Assembly: GCF_000313135.1 (NCBI RefSeq)
Contig: NW_004457702.1
Span: 984,001-1,048,000, forward strand
Direction: 5' to 3'
DNA: 64,000 nucleotides
DNA from: Acanthamoeba castellanii str. Neff
Taxonomy: Eukaryota > Discosea > Longamoebia > Acanthamoebidae
This document shows positions 46,780 to 56,424 of the stretch, one piece after another. Position 1 is the stretch's first letter. Each line of letters begins with the position of its first letter. Both the position numbers and the translations under genes were made by a program. The notes beneath the pieces are model-generated. The model was given only the letters and a program-made list of their open reading frames with translations. It was not told the DNA's origin and ran no database searches.

Positions 46780-48347
46780 ATGAAGCGTGCATCACCATCA
46801 TCTGGAGGCAATCAACGGAAGAAAGACTCTCCGCAACAGGAAAAGGGAGGCAAAAGAAAGCGGCCCATCAAGCGACCCCGCGCCAGCGCGGCACCGGCCC
46901 CGCTACGCTTCCCCTCGATTGCGGGGGTGACCTTCGACAAGACGCAGCGGCGCTGGGGTCCGGCGAAGAGCAACCATGACCTGCTCGAGCTGCCACCCGA
47001 GGTATGGTCCCTCGTCTTTGCGCGCCTGCGGCACGACCCAGCCGCGCTCGTCAGGGCCAGCCACGTATCGCGCGCCTGGCGCAGCCTCGCGCTGGGCGAG
47101 CTCCGGCGGTGGACATTCGCCGCCGATGGCGAAGGCCGCCCGGCAGGACTCGAGTCGCAGCTGCAGTTCCTCCGCGAGCTGTGTCCGCGGGTGGAGGCCA
47201 TTCACGTGCGGCACGACGGGTTCGACATGGCCGACCTGCACCACTTGCTAAACGGCCTGCCGCGCGTGCACACACTCCACCTCGTCGTGTCGCCGCTCAC
47301 GCTCGCCAAGCTCATCAACGACGATAGCGACGATGGCAGTGATGATGATGGTGAAGGTGATGATGATGAGACGGAGGAGACGATGGTGCCAGGGTCGATC
47401 CGATCGCTCGAGCTGACGTTCGTGAACCTGCTGCCGACGTCCAGGCTGGAGCGGCTGTGGCGGCGGCTGCCGAGGCGACTCGACGCGCTCAGGCTCAATG
47501 GCCTGCGCTCGCCGCCGGACCGGCTGTTCGGACGACTGCGCGAGCTGACCAAGCTACACATGAAGAGCTGCTTCGCGGTGGACGACGCCGTGATGCCCCG
47601 GCTCCCGCGCTCGCTCACCAACCTCAGCGTGCAGGGCGCGCGAGTCACCGACCGCGGCGTCACCGCTCTCACCACGACGCTCCCCAACGTATGACCACTC
47701 ACACCCCTTGTTTCGGTGTAACGAACTAACCTTGTTTGTCGCACACGCACACGCACACGCGGCTCACGACCGCACGCGCACACACCATCGGGCACGTACG
47801 CGCAGCTAAAGAAGCTCGACTTGAGCCGCTGCGTGAATGTGACCCAGGAATCGATCGGTCAGCTGCCGCAGGGGCTCGAGACGCTCAAGCTGGCCTTCTG
47901 CCAGCACATCAGGGACGACGCGCTGCGGAAGCTGCCGCCGGGCCTCCGGAAGCTCAACTGCTGGGGCTGCGGCAACATCACCAACGCGGGCGTGCGGGCG
48001 CTTCCGGCCGGGCTCGAGGAGCTCACTCTGTCGTTCTGCAAAGTCGATGACGAGGGCATCGCGCAGCTGCCGCGCGGCCTCAAGCGAATCGTCATCCAGT
48101 ACTGCTTCCGGGTTACACTCAAGGTATGCGTGTGTGCGATCATGACAGGTGTGTGTTGGTGCGTGCGGTGACAACGTGTCTGTGTGCGGTGCTGAGAGAT
48201 TCAATGCCTGTGCAGGGGCTGGAGGAGAACCTGCCGGCCAGGGTGCGGAGCGTGCACATGGGCTCGCGGGACTCGACCGGCGATCTGTCGGCCTACCCAC
48301 GCCTCTCGCGCCTGCTCACCGACCACCCGCTCCCCTTCCTCTCCTGA
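46780..48347 (+). CDS. F-box and leucine-rich-repeat protein
   Basis: Probable SCF substrate receptor. A basic N-terminus (MKRASPSSGGNQRKKDS) is followed by an F-box (LLELPPEVWSLVFARLRHDP, then VRASHVSRAWRSLALGEL). An acidic insert (DDSDDGSDDDGEGDDD) interrupts the first repeats. LRRs of the FBXL/cysteine-containing type continue over the intron at about 47692-47804: LKKLDLSRCVNVTQESIGQL, LETLKLAFCQHIRDDALRKL, LRKLNCWGCGNITNAGVRAL and LEELTLSFCKVDDEGIAQL. A last exon gives GLEENLPARVRSVHMG and ends HPLPFLS. Both introns have in-frame GT-AG borders. It is a second F-box gene within 2.3 kb of the first, but the two differ in architecture. Confidence 0.85.
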
Positions 48348-48419
48348 CCACACAACGCAGAAAAAATAAATAGAAATTCAATCATTTTTTAAAAAATTAT
48401 TATTCTTTCGTTGTGCAAG

Positions 48420-48710
48420 ATGGAGCGGAAGGCGCAGATCAAGCAGAGGAAGAGGAGCGCGAGAGCCGCGGCAGGCGCGACGCCCGGCATGCCGAAGCTG
48501 CCCAAGGGCTGGCCCAAGGAGGCCTTCGCCGATGCGGGATCGTGGTCCGTGCTGCTGTGGGTAGGGCTCTTCGCCATCTTCGTTGCCTTCGTCTGGTACT
48601 CCTTCTCTGGCGCCTTCGAGCCGAGCACCAACGTCGACGTTGAGGATGACGACGACGGCCTCGGCATCTTCCCCCATTCTTCACCCGACCCCACCGCCCT
48701 TTTCAATTAA
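48420..48710 (+). CDS. Small single-span membrane protein (96 residues)
   Basis: Family not recognised with confidence. The protein begins MERKAQIKQRKRSARAAAG, strongly basic, then a Pro/Lys/Gly turn (MPKLPKGWPKE). One membrane span follows (SVLLWVGLFAIFVAFVWYSF), then an acidic C-terminal tail (VDVEDDDDGLG). The basic leader followed by a tail-proximal span loosely recalls the ER proteins RAMP4/SERP1, but the tail is longer; treat that only as a hint. The plus-strand gene has its own AT-rich leader and ends 80 bp before the facing stop of frizzled-like gene A. Confidence 0.65.
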   Translation: MERKAQIKQRKRSARAAAGATPGMPKLPKGWPKEAFADAGSWSVLLWVGLFAIFVAFVWYSFSGAFEPSTNVDVEDDDDGLGIFPHSSPDPTALFN

Positions 48711-48790
48711 ATCAAATCGCCCAGTGCACCCTCATCCTCGAGTGGCCAATTTTTGTTTAATTGTAAATATAATAACATCAAAAAAAAGAA

Positions 48791-51381
48791 TCAAGATGAG
48801 GAGGGTTCGGAGGCGGAGAGGGCGCTCATCTCGGTACCGCCGCTGGCCTTGAGAATGTCGTGCGAGGAGTTGCCAGCAGATGAAACGGAGGACGACGCGC
48901 CCTGCATGGAGATGACCAGTCGCGTGTGGGCCACGAACGTGCGCGGGTGGCGCAACCCGCGCAGCAGCCGGAGCCACAACACCAGCGTACTCTGTCGCCG
49001 CACGACACGCACCGCACCGCACCGCACACACGCGTTTCCTGTGAGCACACCAGCGATTGCATGATGGCCTGGTTGTGTAGGGAACCTTGGTGGTGCACAT
49101 GGTGAGGAAGATGCACACGCCCGTGGACAGACTCGCCACGAGGGACACGATGTAGAAGGGGAAACTGAGCGCGCCGTCCATCTCGCACTCGGTGCCGGTG
49201 AGCAGGCTGCACGCGACCTGGGTTGCGAGCGAGTCGTACAGCTGGTCCCAAATGGTCTCCACGTAGGCTCTGTAGGAGATGAAGAACACTGTACCACCGC
49301 ACACACCATCGTACACGCACACAGAGAATTAACTGGGGAAGTGTGGCCCGCATGGTGAGGCAGTGGCGGGTACCGTTGTTGAGCCACAAGAAGGCGACCA
49401 GCAGAATCAAGCGAATGAGGTGGTTCAGCTCGGTCAGTCGCGTGCGCTCCTGCTTGGTTTGCACCTGATGTTGATGGGGTGAGTGTGACGGTGGATTGGC
49501 ATTCCTGGACTGTTGGATCAACACGCTCATCTGGAGTGCAATGAGCGGAGAAGACGTACGTAGATGAGCCGAGTGATGCTAATTACCATCAGCAAGGTGC
49601 CCACAAAGATGCAGAACACGACTGCACTCAACATTCGATCAGCAGGGGTGAACCCGGCGGAAGAAGAGAGAACTTGTGATGAGGACGTGCGTACTGGGGG
49701 CGGAGTAGAAGATCCAGTCGACCCAGCTGTTGTCCTTATCGTAGATGAGACCGCAGAAGGGGTGGATGGCGTTGCCGCCCAGCTTCTTCCACGACAGCAG
49801 GGCGATAAGGCCAACCAGAGGAAGCCCCCAACTGCCCACATGAAATCTAATCTCGCGTATTGCAATGCAACGGCACGCCGTCAGCCAACCATCAAACGTC
49901 CTATTAAGAGAGTGAGAAGAATGTTACGTACGCGCAGTGGATATAGCGGTTGTATCGGCGCACCCAGTCGTGTTTGTGGAAGTACACCATCAAGAAGATG
50001 TTGATGGTGACTGCCAACATGATGTGAGTGAAGTTCATGGTAATGTCCGAGATAATGGTATCCTGGCACCTGCGAACCACCAGAAGATGCTGGCGAGGCC
50101 GAAGTAGTAGGTGCCGATGGCCTGCATGATGCACACCACGCCCTGTCCGGTGTTCTCGCTCGCGTTGTCCATCGTCACCTGCACTCGGACCTCGCCCCAC
50201 GTGCACGATGTCCGCACAGGTCCGCCCACCAGCACGCTCATGTTGACGAACACGTCCATCATGAACACCGCCACCGCCAGCCACAGCAGCAAAATCGCTG
50301 GATAGCGCCTGTCGCCTCTGTGTGAGCCTTTTTTCATGTGTGCGGTAGTGCGTGCGGTCGTGTGTGCGGTTGTGCGTGTGCGGTACCGTTTGGAGGGATT
50401 GAGGAGCCAGGTGAGGATCATCACGAGGGAGCAGACCATCGACGGCACAGCGGTGAAGTACATGGCCGCCGCTGCGCCCCAGTACTCGGCCTCGCCGCCG
50501 AACAGGTAGCTCGGGCAGCCCAGCACGCAGGCCTCCTGCGGACTCTCCGGGCTCAGCTGCCCGCGGTCGAACTCGAGCGGATAGGGGCAGTCGGCCTGGG
50601 AGTAGGCCACCTCGGTGGTAGGCGCATAGGTCAGGCACGACAGCCCGTCGGGCGGAAAGGCCGGGTAGGGCACGCCGTTGATGGTCTGGGTCATGTCGCA
50701 GTCCGGCAGAGCGTGGGTGAGGTTCGCCGCGGCTAGGAATGGCACGCATTCTAGTGTCATCATCTCGCACACGGACCGGCAGGGAGGCATCACTACCATC
50801 ACACTCCATTAGACACGACACACATGGACATCGCCCCGCACGCACACGTCACACACAGGTAACACGTACGGGCTAGCGGAGAGCCGATGACGCACACGGG
50901 GAAGGAGCCCTGGCAGATGAGCTGAAGCGCCGCCGTGCGGCACTTGGAGGGTACCATCGCACCGAACGGGGCGGCCAGCTTGCCCGCCGCCTCGTCCACC
51001 TCCTCGTAGCTCTGCGGCCCCACGGCGATCAGGTGGTGCGTAACCAGCGGTGGTCCACGCAGCCGGCCCAAAACAGTGCTGTTACGTCTTGAACGAGAAT
51101 GTATGGAATGCGCAATGGGTGGGAGTGGCGCACCTTGCCGGCGGTCAGGAGGACATTGCGGCCATCGAGGAAGGGGTCGCATCGGTGGGCTGAGGCCGGG
51201 GATCCCTGTTGGCCCGACGCCCACACAGATAAAGAGGGATGAGTGCCCAAGTCTGCGGTGGTTGAAACCAAAGGAAGCTAAGGTGTACCCGGAAGGGCAC
51301 ACAAGCGAGGGCGGTCTGGCAGGTGGCTGCCTGCAACCGGAGCAAGAGCACCAAGGCCACCACGGACAGAAGACAGCGCAT
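48791..51381 (-). CDS. Frizzled/smoothened-like receptor A
   Basis: Seven-pass receptor of the frizzled class, like the fsl family of Dictyostelium. A signal peptide (MRCLLSVVALVLLLRLQAAT) leads to CQTALACVPFR and, after splicing, a Cys-rich ectodomain: SPASAHRCDPFLDGRNVLL, VPSKCRTAALQLICQGSFPV, PPCRSVCEMMTLECVPFLAA, DCDMTQTINGVPYPAFPPDG. The membrane part has MVCSLVMILTWLLNPSKR (TM1-TM2 border as in frizzled), YPAILLLWLAVAVFMMDVFV, ENTGQGVVCIMQAIGTYYFG and GVCIFLTMCTTK|STLVLWLRLL at TM7. The tail (MQGASSSVSSAGNSS) is Ser-rich. About nine introns. Wnt ligands are not known from amoebozoans, so the ligand is unknown. Confidence 0.88.
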
Positions 51382-51479
51382 GTGGTGCAGCAGTGTTCTT
51401 CCTTGGCGTTTGCTTTCTCTTGGTCGGCAAGAGGACGACGCGTTCCTTATGTCCTAACTCCGAACTCGGTTGCATGAGC

Positions 51480-52250
51480 CAATAAAGACTAGTTTTATTA
51501 AACTTGTGTCATGAAATACACTGCTGCAGCTTTTCTTCACCTCCACCTTCGACTCGAAGACGTTGTTAACGTTGAGGTAAACGAAGGGCTGTGCCCACAA
51601 TGAGGCGAGTGTGGCAAGGAAGGATTGCAGGACAGCCCTTGAGCAATCGCCAAAACAACACCACAGGCCTTTTCGCTAATCAATTTCAAGGAGCTAAAAG
51701 ATGCTCAGATCCGAGAGGGGAGGTCTGAGGCACGGCCCAGATGAGAAACGTTGAGTGTACCTTGGTGCACGCGAGGAGCGTTACCACAATGCGGTTAGCT
51801 CTCCAGATGGCGCTCGGTCGTGAGGGCTGTACAAGATCTGTGGATGATCTGCAGACCTCTTGGAGGGTTGTGTGCAGCCATTGAACCAAAGATTGCGACA
51901 AGGCCTTCGCCTCAGGTCGTCTTCGGCACCACGGCCGTCTTTGCTAGGTGGAGGAAATTGGCCAAGGGCTGGCAACTCGAAGAGGAAGAAGCAAAGCACC
52001 TTTCCACACACTTTGTGTGCCCATTCCACACACGTGAAGATCTGCCCTTTGGACGTGTGCGCCATTGGCGGCTGGACAAAGGCCCCCACGAGATGGCAAG
52101 TGCTGGCAATCTTCTCTTCAAAGCCCACCTTCAGTTCAACAACCACCGAAGGCGCCTCTTCATTGGCCGGTGGCCTGCGAACTGCCAAAAGCGTCCAGGT
52201 CGCAATAATCCCATTGGCCACCGCAGAACCCCTGCGGATTGGTCACAGCC
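51480..52250. other. Non-coding or degenerate stretch between receptor A and the small plus-strand gene
   Basis: About 770 bp with open frames on both strands but no recognisable domain, no good ATG context and no clear exon-intron pattern. It likely includes the upstream region of receptor A and the promoter of the gene starting at 52352. A degenerate gene cannot be excluded. Confidence 0.3.
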
Positions 52251-52260
52251 TGCTTTATAA
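52213..52260 (+). promoter_or_regulatory. Core promoter of the small gene at 52352
   Basis: A TATA-like TTTATAA at 52254-52260 is preceded by two inverted CCAAT motifs (ATTGGCC at 52213 and ATTGGTC at 52238). They lie about 90-140 bp upstream of the ATG, and a C/A-rich leader follows. Assignment is by motif and position only. Confidence 0.5.
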
Positions 52261-52351
52261 GCCCCTCGCGCACGATCATTGTCACTGTACCAACAACCTC
52301 TCTCAGCACCCACCAGCCACCCCTACAAACCACAACCACTCCCCTACCAAC

Positions 52352-52925
52352 ATGTCCACCTTCGATTACACTGGCTACAAGCTCGGCGAGAAGAAGGTCC
52401 TCAAGGAGAACGAGGTCACCCACGCCCCTGCTGAGGTACCTCTTCTCGCACTGCTACCCCCCCCCCAATCCTCTTCTTCCCAACACCTCGCCCGCTTGAG
52501 CGTAGCACTCACCACTACACCGACTCTGTTTTTTGTGAGTACAGAAGCAGATCCAGGACAAGCTCGGCGCGGACTGGAAGCTCGTCATTGACTGGCCCAC
52601 GTTCCAGAAGCTCACCGGCGATACCGCCACCAACGACAGGGCCAAGAGCGAGCGCCAGTGGGTGCCCAACCGTGTCTACCAGAACTACGTGCCTGCCATC
52701 GCGGCCGAGGTTGCCAAGTGGGACGCCGACATGGTGGAGGCCGTCAACGACGCCGTGACCGACAAGAAGATCATCATCACCATGGACACGGAGACGGTGG
52801 ACAACCGCTACAGCGTCAAGGTGGGCAAGTCGATCGAGGTCCTCATGCAGCAGGACAAGATCTGCTACGAGTACCCCTACTCCGACGCCTACACCGTCAC
52901 CGCCGCCATCGAGAAGACTCTCTAA
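52352..52925 (+). CDS. Small two-exon protein (about 154 residues), function unknown
   Basis: Not recognised. Exon 1 (52352-52435) encodes MSTFDYTGYKLGEKKVLKEN and ends at GAG|GTACC; exon 2 (52545-52925) opens in frame with KQIQDKLGADWKLVIDWPTF. The middle has KLTGDTATNDRAKSERQWVP and the end KKIIITMDTETVDNRYSV, KSIEVLMQQDKICYEYPYSD and TAAIEKTL. It is soluble, with no signal peptide or membrane span, and alpha/beta in pattern. The clean C-biased coding, good splice sites and a TATA/CCAAT promoter suggest an actively expressed gene. It is inserted, in opposite orientation, between frizzled-like genes A and B. Confidence 0.8.
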
Positions 52926-53193
52926 GCCCTCTCGCTCGTGTGCTTGCGTGTTCATGAATAGACCCAGCCGGACATGTTGTTTTATTACGCCGAAGGGCCA
53001 ACTATAATAGAGGCAAATTAAATTAGGAGAACCTAGCTTGAGGTTTAGGGCACGAGCAGGAGGAGCTGTGGGTATCGCCTGATATGGCCGGGTGCACACG
53101 CGACACTTTGTGCGAGCCTATCAACAGCGGCGAGCAGAAATGGTACAACAACAGTACTGTACAGCAAGAGAGGGAGAAGAAGGGTGTAGAACG

Positions 53194-56041
53194 CTAGAGC
53201 CCACCGGCAGACTGGAGTGACGAGGGCGGGGTCGCGCTCATCTCCGTGCCGGCCGACGGGCTGTCCATTGTGGAGGATGACGAAGAGGAGCCGTGAGAGC
53301 TCACGATGAGGCGGGTGTGAGCGATGAACGATCGCGGATGGCGGAGGCCCTTGAGCAGGCGCCACCACAGCACCAGCGTGCTCTGCACGATTTACCAATG
53401 ACCATGAGTGGCCCATCCCTCCCATGCTTTGCGTGTGGCTGTGCGTGTGTGGCGTGCGATACATACCCTGGTGGTGCACATGGTAAGGAAGATGCACACG
53501 CCCGTGGACAAGCTCGCCATGAGGGTCACCAGATAGAACGGGTAGTTGAGCACGGGATCGTAGTCACATTCGCTGCCTGTCAAGAAGCTGCAGTAGACCT
53601 TTTTGATCGATATCGACGTGTGAGAGAGAGCGAGGAGGAGGAGGAGAATGAGTGTTTGACGCTGTCAATCAAGGCGAACGCGGTCCATACCTGCCGTACG
53701 AGCGAATTCGTTACAGTGTTGTACATGTCTTCTACGTAGATGCGGTAGGCCACGTAGAACACTGACGCAACAAAACAACAATATACGGAATGTCAGCGAA
53801 TGATGTTAATGATGCAGTAGAGGGAGGGCAACGTGCCATTGTTGAGCCACACGGAGATGACCAGGAGCAGTAGGCGCAACAAATGGATCAGCTCCGAAGC
53901 GCGCGACCGCTCATAGCCGAGTTGCACCTGCAACGAGTTCGGCCAAATGGTTAGCCGTGGTGGAAACTAAACTGCAACTTGAGCGATGTGGGCTGAAGAA
54001 GAGCAAAGGCAGCCTGGCGTACGATGGTGAAGCGCGTGACACTGATAATCATCAGGATGGTGCCGACGAACAGGCAGAACATGACTGCAGATCCACCCGA
54101 CACGACAAGTGAGCGAACTGGTCGACTGTGATGCGTCCCAGGCCTCCGCCGGAGCGAATGGGGGGTGCACACGTACTGGGCGAGGTGTAGAAGACCCAGT
54201 CGACCCAGCTCTCGTCTTTGTCCTGGTAGCGCACCTGGCAGAAGGGGTTGATGCCGTCGGCGCCGAGCTTCTTCATGGAGAGCATGGTGATGAGGCCCGC
54301 CAACGGCACGCCCCAGCAGAACACGTGGAACCTGTCGCCATTATTTAAGCATAATGCGCGCACACACAAGAGATCGAAGAACTGCGTTGGGATGGAGTAC
54401 CCGTAGTGGATGTAGCGGCTCCAGCGACGCACCCACTCGTGCTTGCTGAAGCACAGCATCAGGAAGATGTTGATGTTGACTGAGCGACGAAGGCTGGGTC
54501 AGACCGGACTCAGCACGCACTACTCAAGTAAGAAAGGAGTGCATTCGTACTGGCGAGCCACCAGAAGTTGCAGGTGAGACCGAAGTAGTAGGTGCCGATG
54601 GCCTGCATGATGCACACCACGCCCTGCCCGTTGTTCTCGCTCGCGTTGTCCATGGTTACAGCAGTCGGGGCTTCGTCCTTCGTGCACGTCGTGCGCCTCG
54701 GACCGCCCATCAGCACGCTGAGATTGGCGAAGAAGGCCACGGCGAAGGCTGATATCGACAGCCACATGATGAGGATCGCCGGGTACCGCCTGTTGTGGTG
54801 TTCAGGTAGCGTTAGGAACCAGTGCGTGCGTGCGTGCGTGCGTGCGTGAGGCTACAAAGGCCACGAACCGCTTGGCAGGGTTGAGGAGCCAGGTGAGGGT
54901 CATCACGAAGCCGCAGAGCATCGAAGGCACGGTAGTGGTGTACATGGCCGCCACTACGGCATTGTACTCCTCCTCGCCGCCAAAGGCGTAGACCGGGCAC
55001 TGGTACACGCATGCGTCCTGTGGTTTCTCGGGGTTGAACCTGTCGCTGTCGTAGTTGGTTGGATAGGGACAGTCCACCTGTGAATACGCCACCTCTGCAT
55101 ATATGATGGCATGACACGCACACCACACGACACACGACGCAGTGAGTTGGTGTGCCGGTGACGTCCTAGACGCTCGGCGACAGGGTGGTGACCTGTGGCA
55201 GAGGAATAGGGAAAGCAGGGGACGACTCCGTCGGGCGGATAGACTGGGTAGAGCACGCCGCCGACCGACTGGGTGAGGTCGCAGTCGGGCGCGAGCGACG
55301 TGGCGTTGACGCTGGCCAGGAGCGGCAGGCACTCGAGCAGTACCGCCTCGCACACTGACCGGCACGGCGTGATCACTGTGCCGGCCACCACCACCGTCAG
55401 CACTGCTGGCTGTCGAAGGTAGCAGGAAAGGGGGTGGTCGGGGGGGGGGGTACCTGAGAGACCGGTGGCGGTGATTTGGCAGGCGGGGAAGTAGCTCTGG
55501 CACACGAGCTGGAGCGCGGCGGCCCGACACTTGCGGGGCACCAGCGCGCCGAACAGGGAGACCACCCGGCCCGCTGTTGCGTCCACCTGGTCATAGCTCT
55601 GTACCCCCCCCCCACGTGAGGGCTCAGTAAACGTGCAAAAAGGAGTGCCCCTCGCAGTGCCTGCTTCAAATTCCAGACATTCCGCAAAGCTGGACTAGGA
55701 TACCTCGAGATCCGCGCAACAAGAAAGAAGAGATGGCAGGGAAAGAGAGGGGGGGATGTACAGCGCCAGAGAGGAATACGTTGCGCCCATTGAGGAACAC
55801 ATCGCATCTGTATCCGGTGGCTGGCGAGCCCTGCGCGGCAGGTGACAAAAGAAAGAGATGAGACCGACCAGAGTAGGAAGGAAGATCGTGTCGTGTTGGG
55901 GGCGGGGCAAACCTTGAAGGGCACACAGGCCTGCTGGCCGTGGCATACCAGAATGAAGGCGCTCAACAAGACAGTTAGGGCCACCAGAACAAAGTCGAGG
56001 CCTAACCGTAGGAGTGTCGTTCGTCCTTTTCCTCTTTCCAT
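53194..56041 (-). CDS. Frizzled/smoothened-like receptor B
   Basis: Same architecture as receptor A. The start MERGKGRTTLLRLGLDFVLV continues to a hydrophobic signal segment (ALTVLLSAFILVCHG) and QQACVPFK. The Cys-rich ectodomain has VPRKCRAAALQLVCQSYFPA, PCRSVCEAVLLECLPLLASV and DCDLTQSVGGVLYPVYPPDG. TM exons encode MLCGFVMTLTWLLNPAKR, LMWLSISAFAVAFFANLSVL, ENNGQGVVCIMQAIGTYYFG, HVFCWGVPLAGLITMLSMKK and GVCIFLTMCTTR|STLVLWW, with tail HPRSFIAHTRLIVSSHGSSS and a Ser-rich end. Several exon and intron blocks are nearly identical to receptor C, which points to recent duplication or gene conversion. Confidence 0.88.
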
Positions 56042-56289
56042 TCTCTGTTTGTATGTCAACAAGAACAGACTGGGTTGTTGGGTTGTTGGGGGCAAACTCA
56101 GTTGGGCGATTGGGGCACATTATTCTGTGCGTGGCTGCATTCGCTCTTCTCTTTTCTCTTCCGCTGCTGATCGCGGACGTTGTGCTCGCCACATCCCGAC
56201 GACACTGACAGGGCAGTGACGTTCATAATTGCACCGGACAAACACCAACGTTCTATTTTATTTTTTATGTCCGATGGCTTTTTGAGGGG

Positions 56290-56339
56290 GAACGATCGCG
56301 GATGGTAGAGGCCCTTTAGCAGGCGCCACCACAGCACCA
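56290..56339 (-). pseudogene. Relic of a frizzled-like terminal exon
   Basis: Fifty bases here match 53325-53374 of receptor B at about 47 positions, and translate as VLWWRLLKGLYHPRSF, the post-TM7 motif of the receptors. Flanking sequence does not match, and no other exon of a receptor is present between 56042 and 56424. It is best read as the remnant of a deleted fourth copy, or of an unequal crossover. Confidence 0.75.
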
Positions 56340-56424
56340 CCCGGCCAACAACACCATTGATGCCAGGAGTTTTATTATTGTTATATCATTGATAAGTCCG
56401 ACTCATCCGCCGACGGACGTCGGT

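Noticed and set aside
51781..52221. Open frame of about 146 residues on the minus strand
   Set aside because: It has no ATG in a good position, no recognisable domain, and competing frames on the other strand are equally open.
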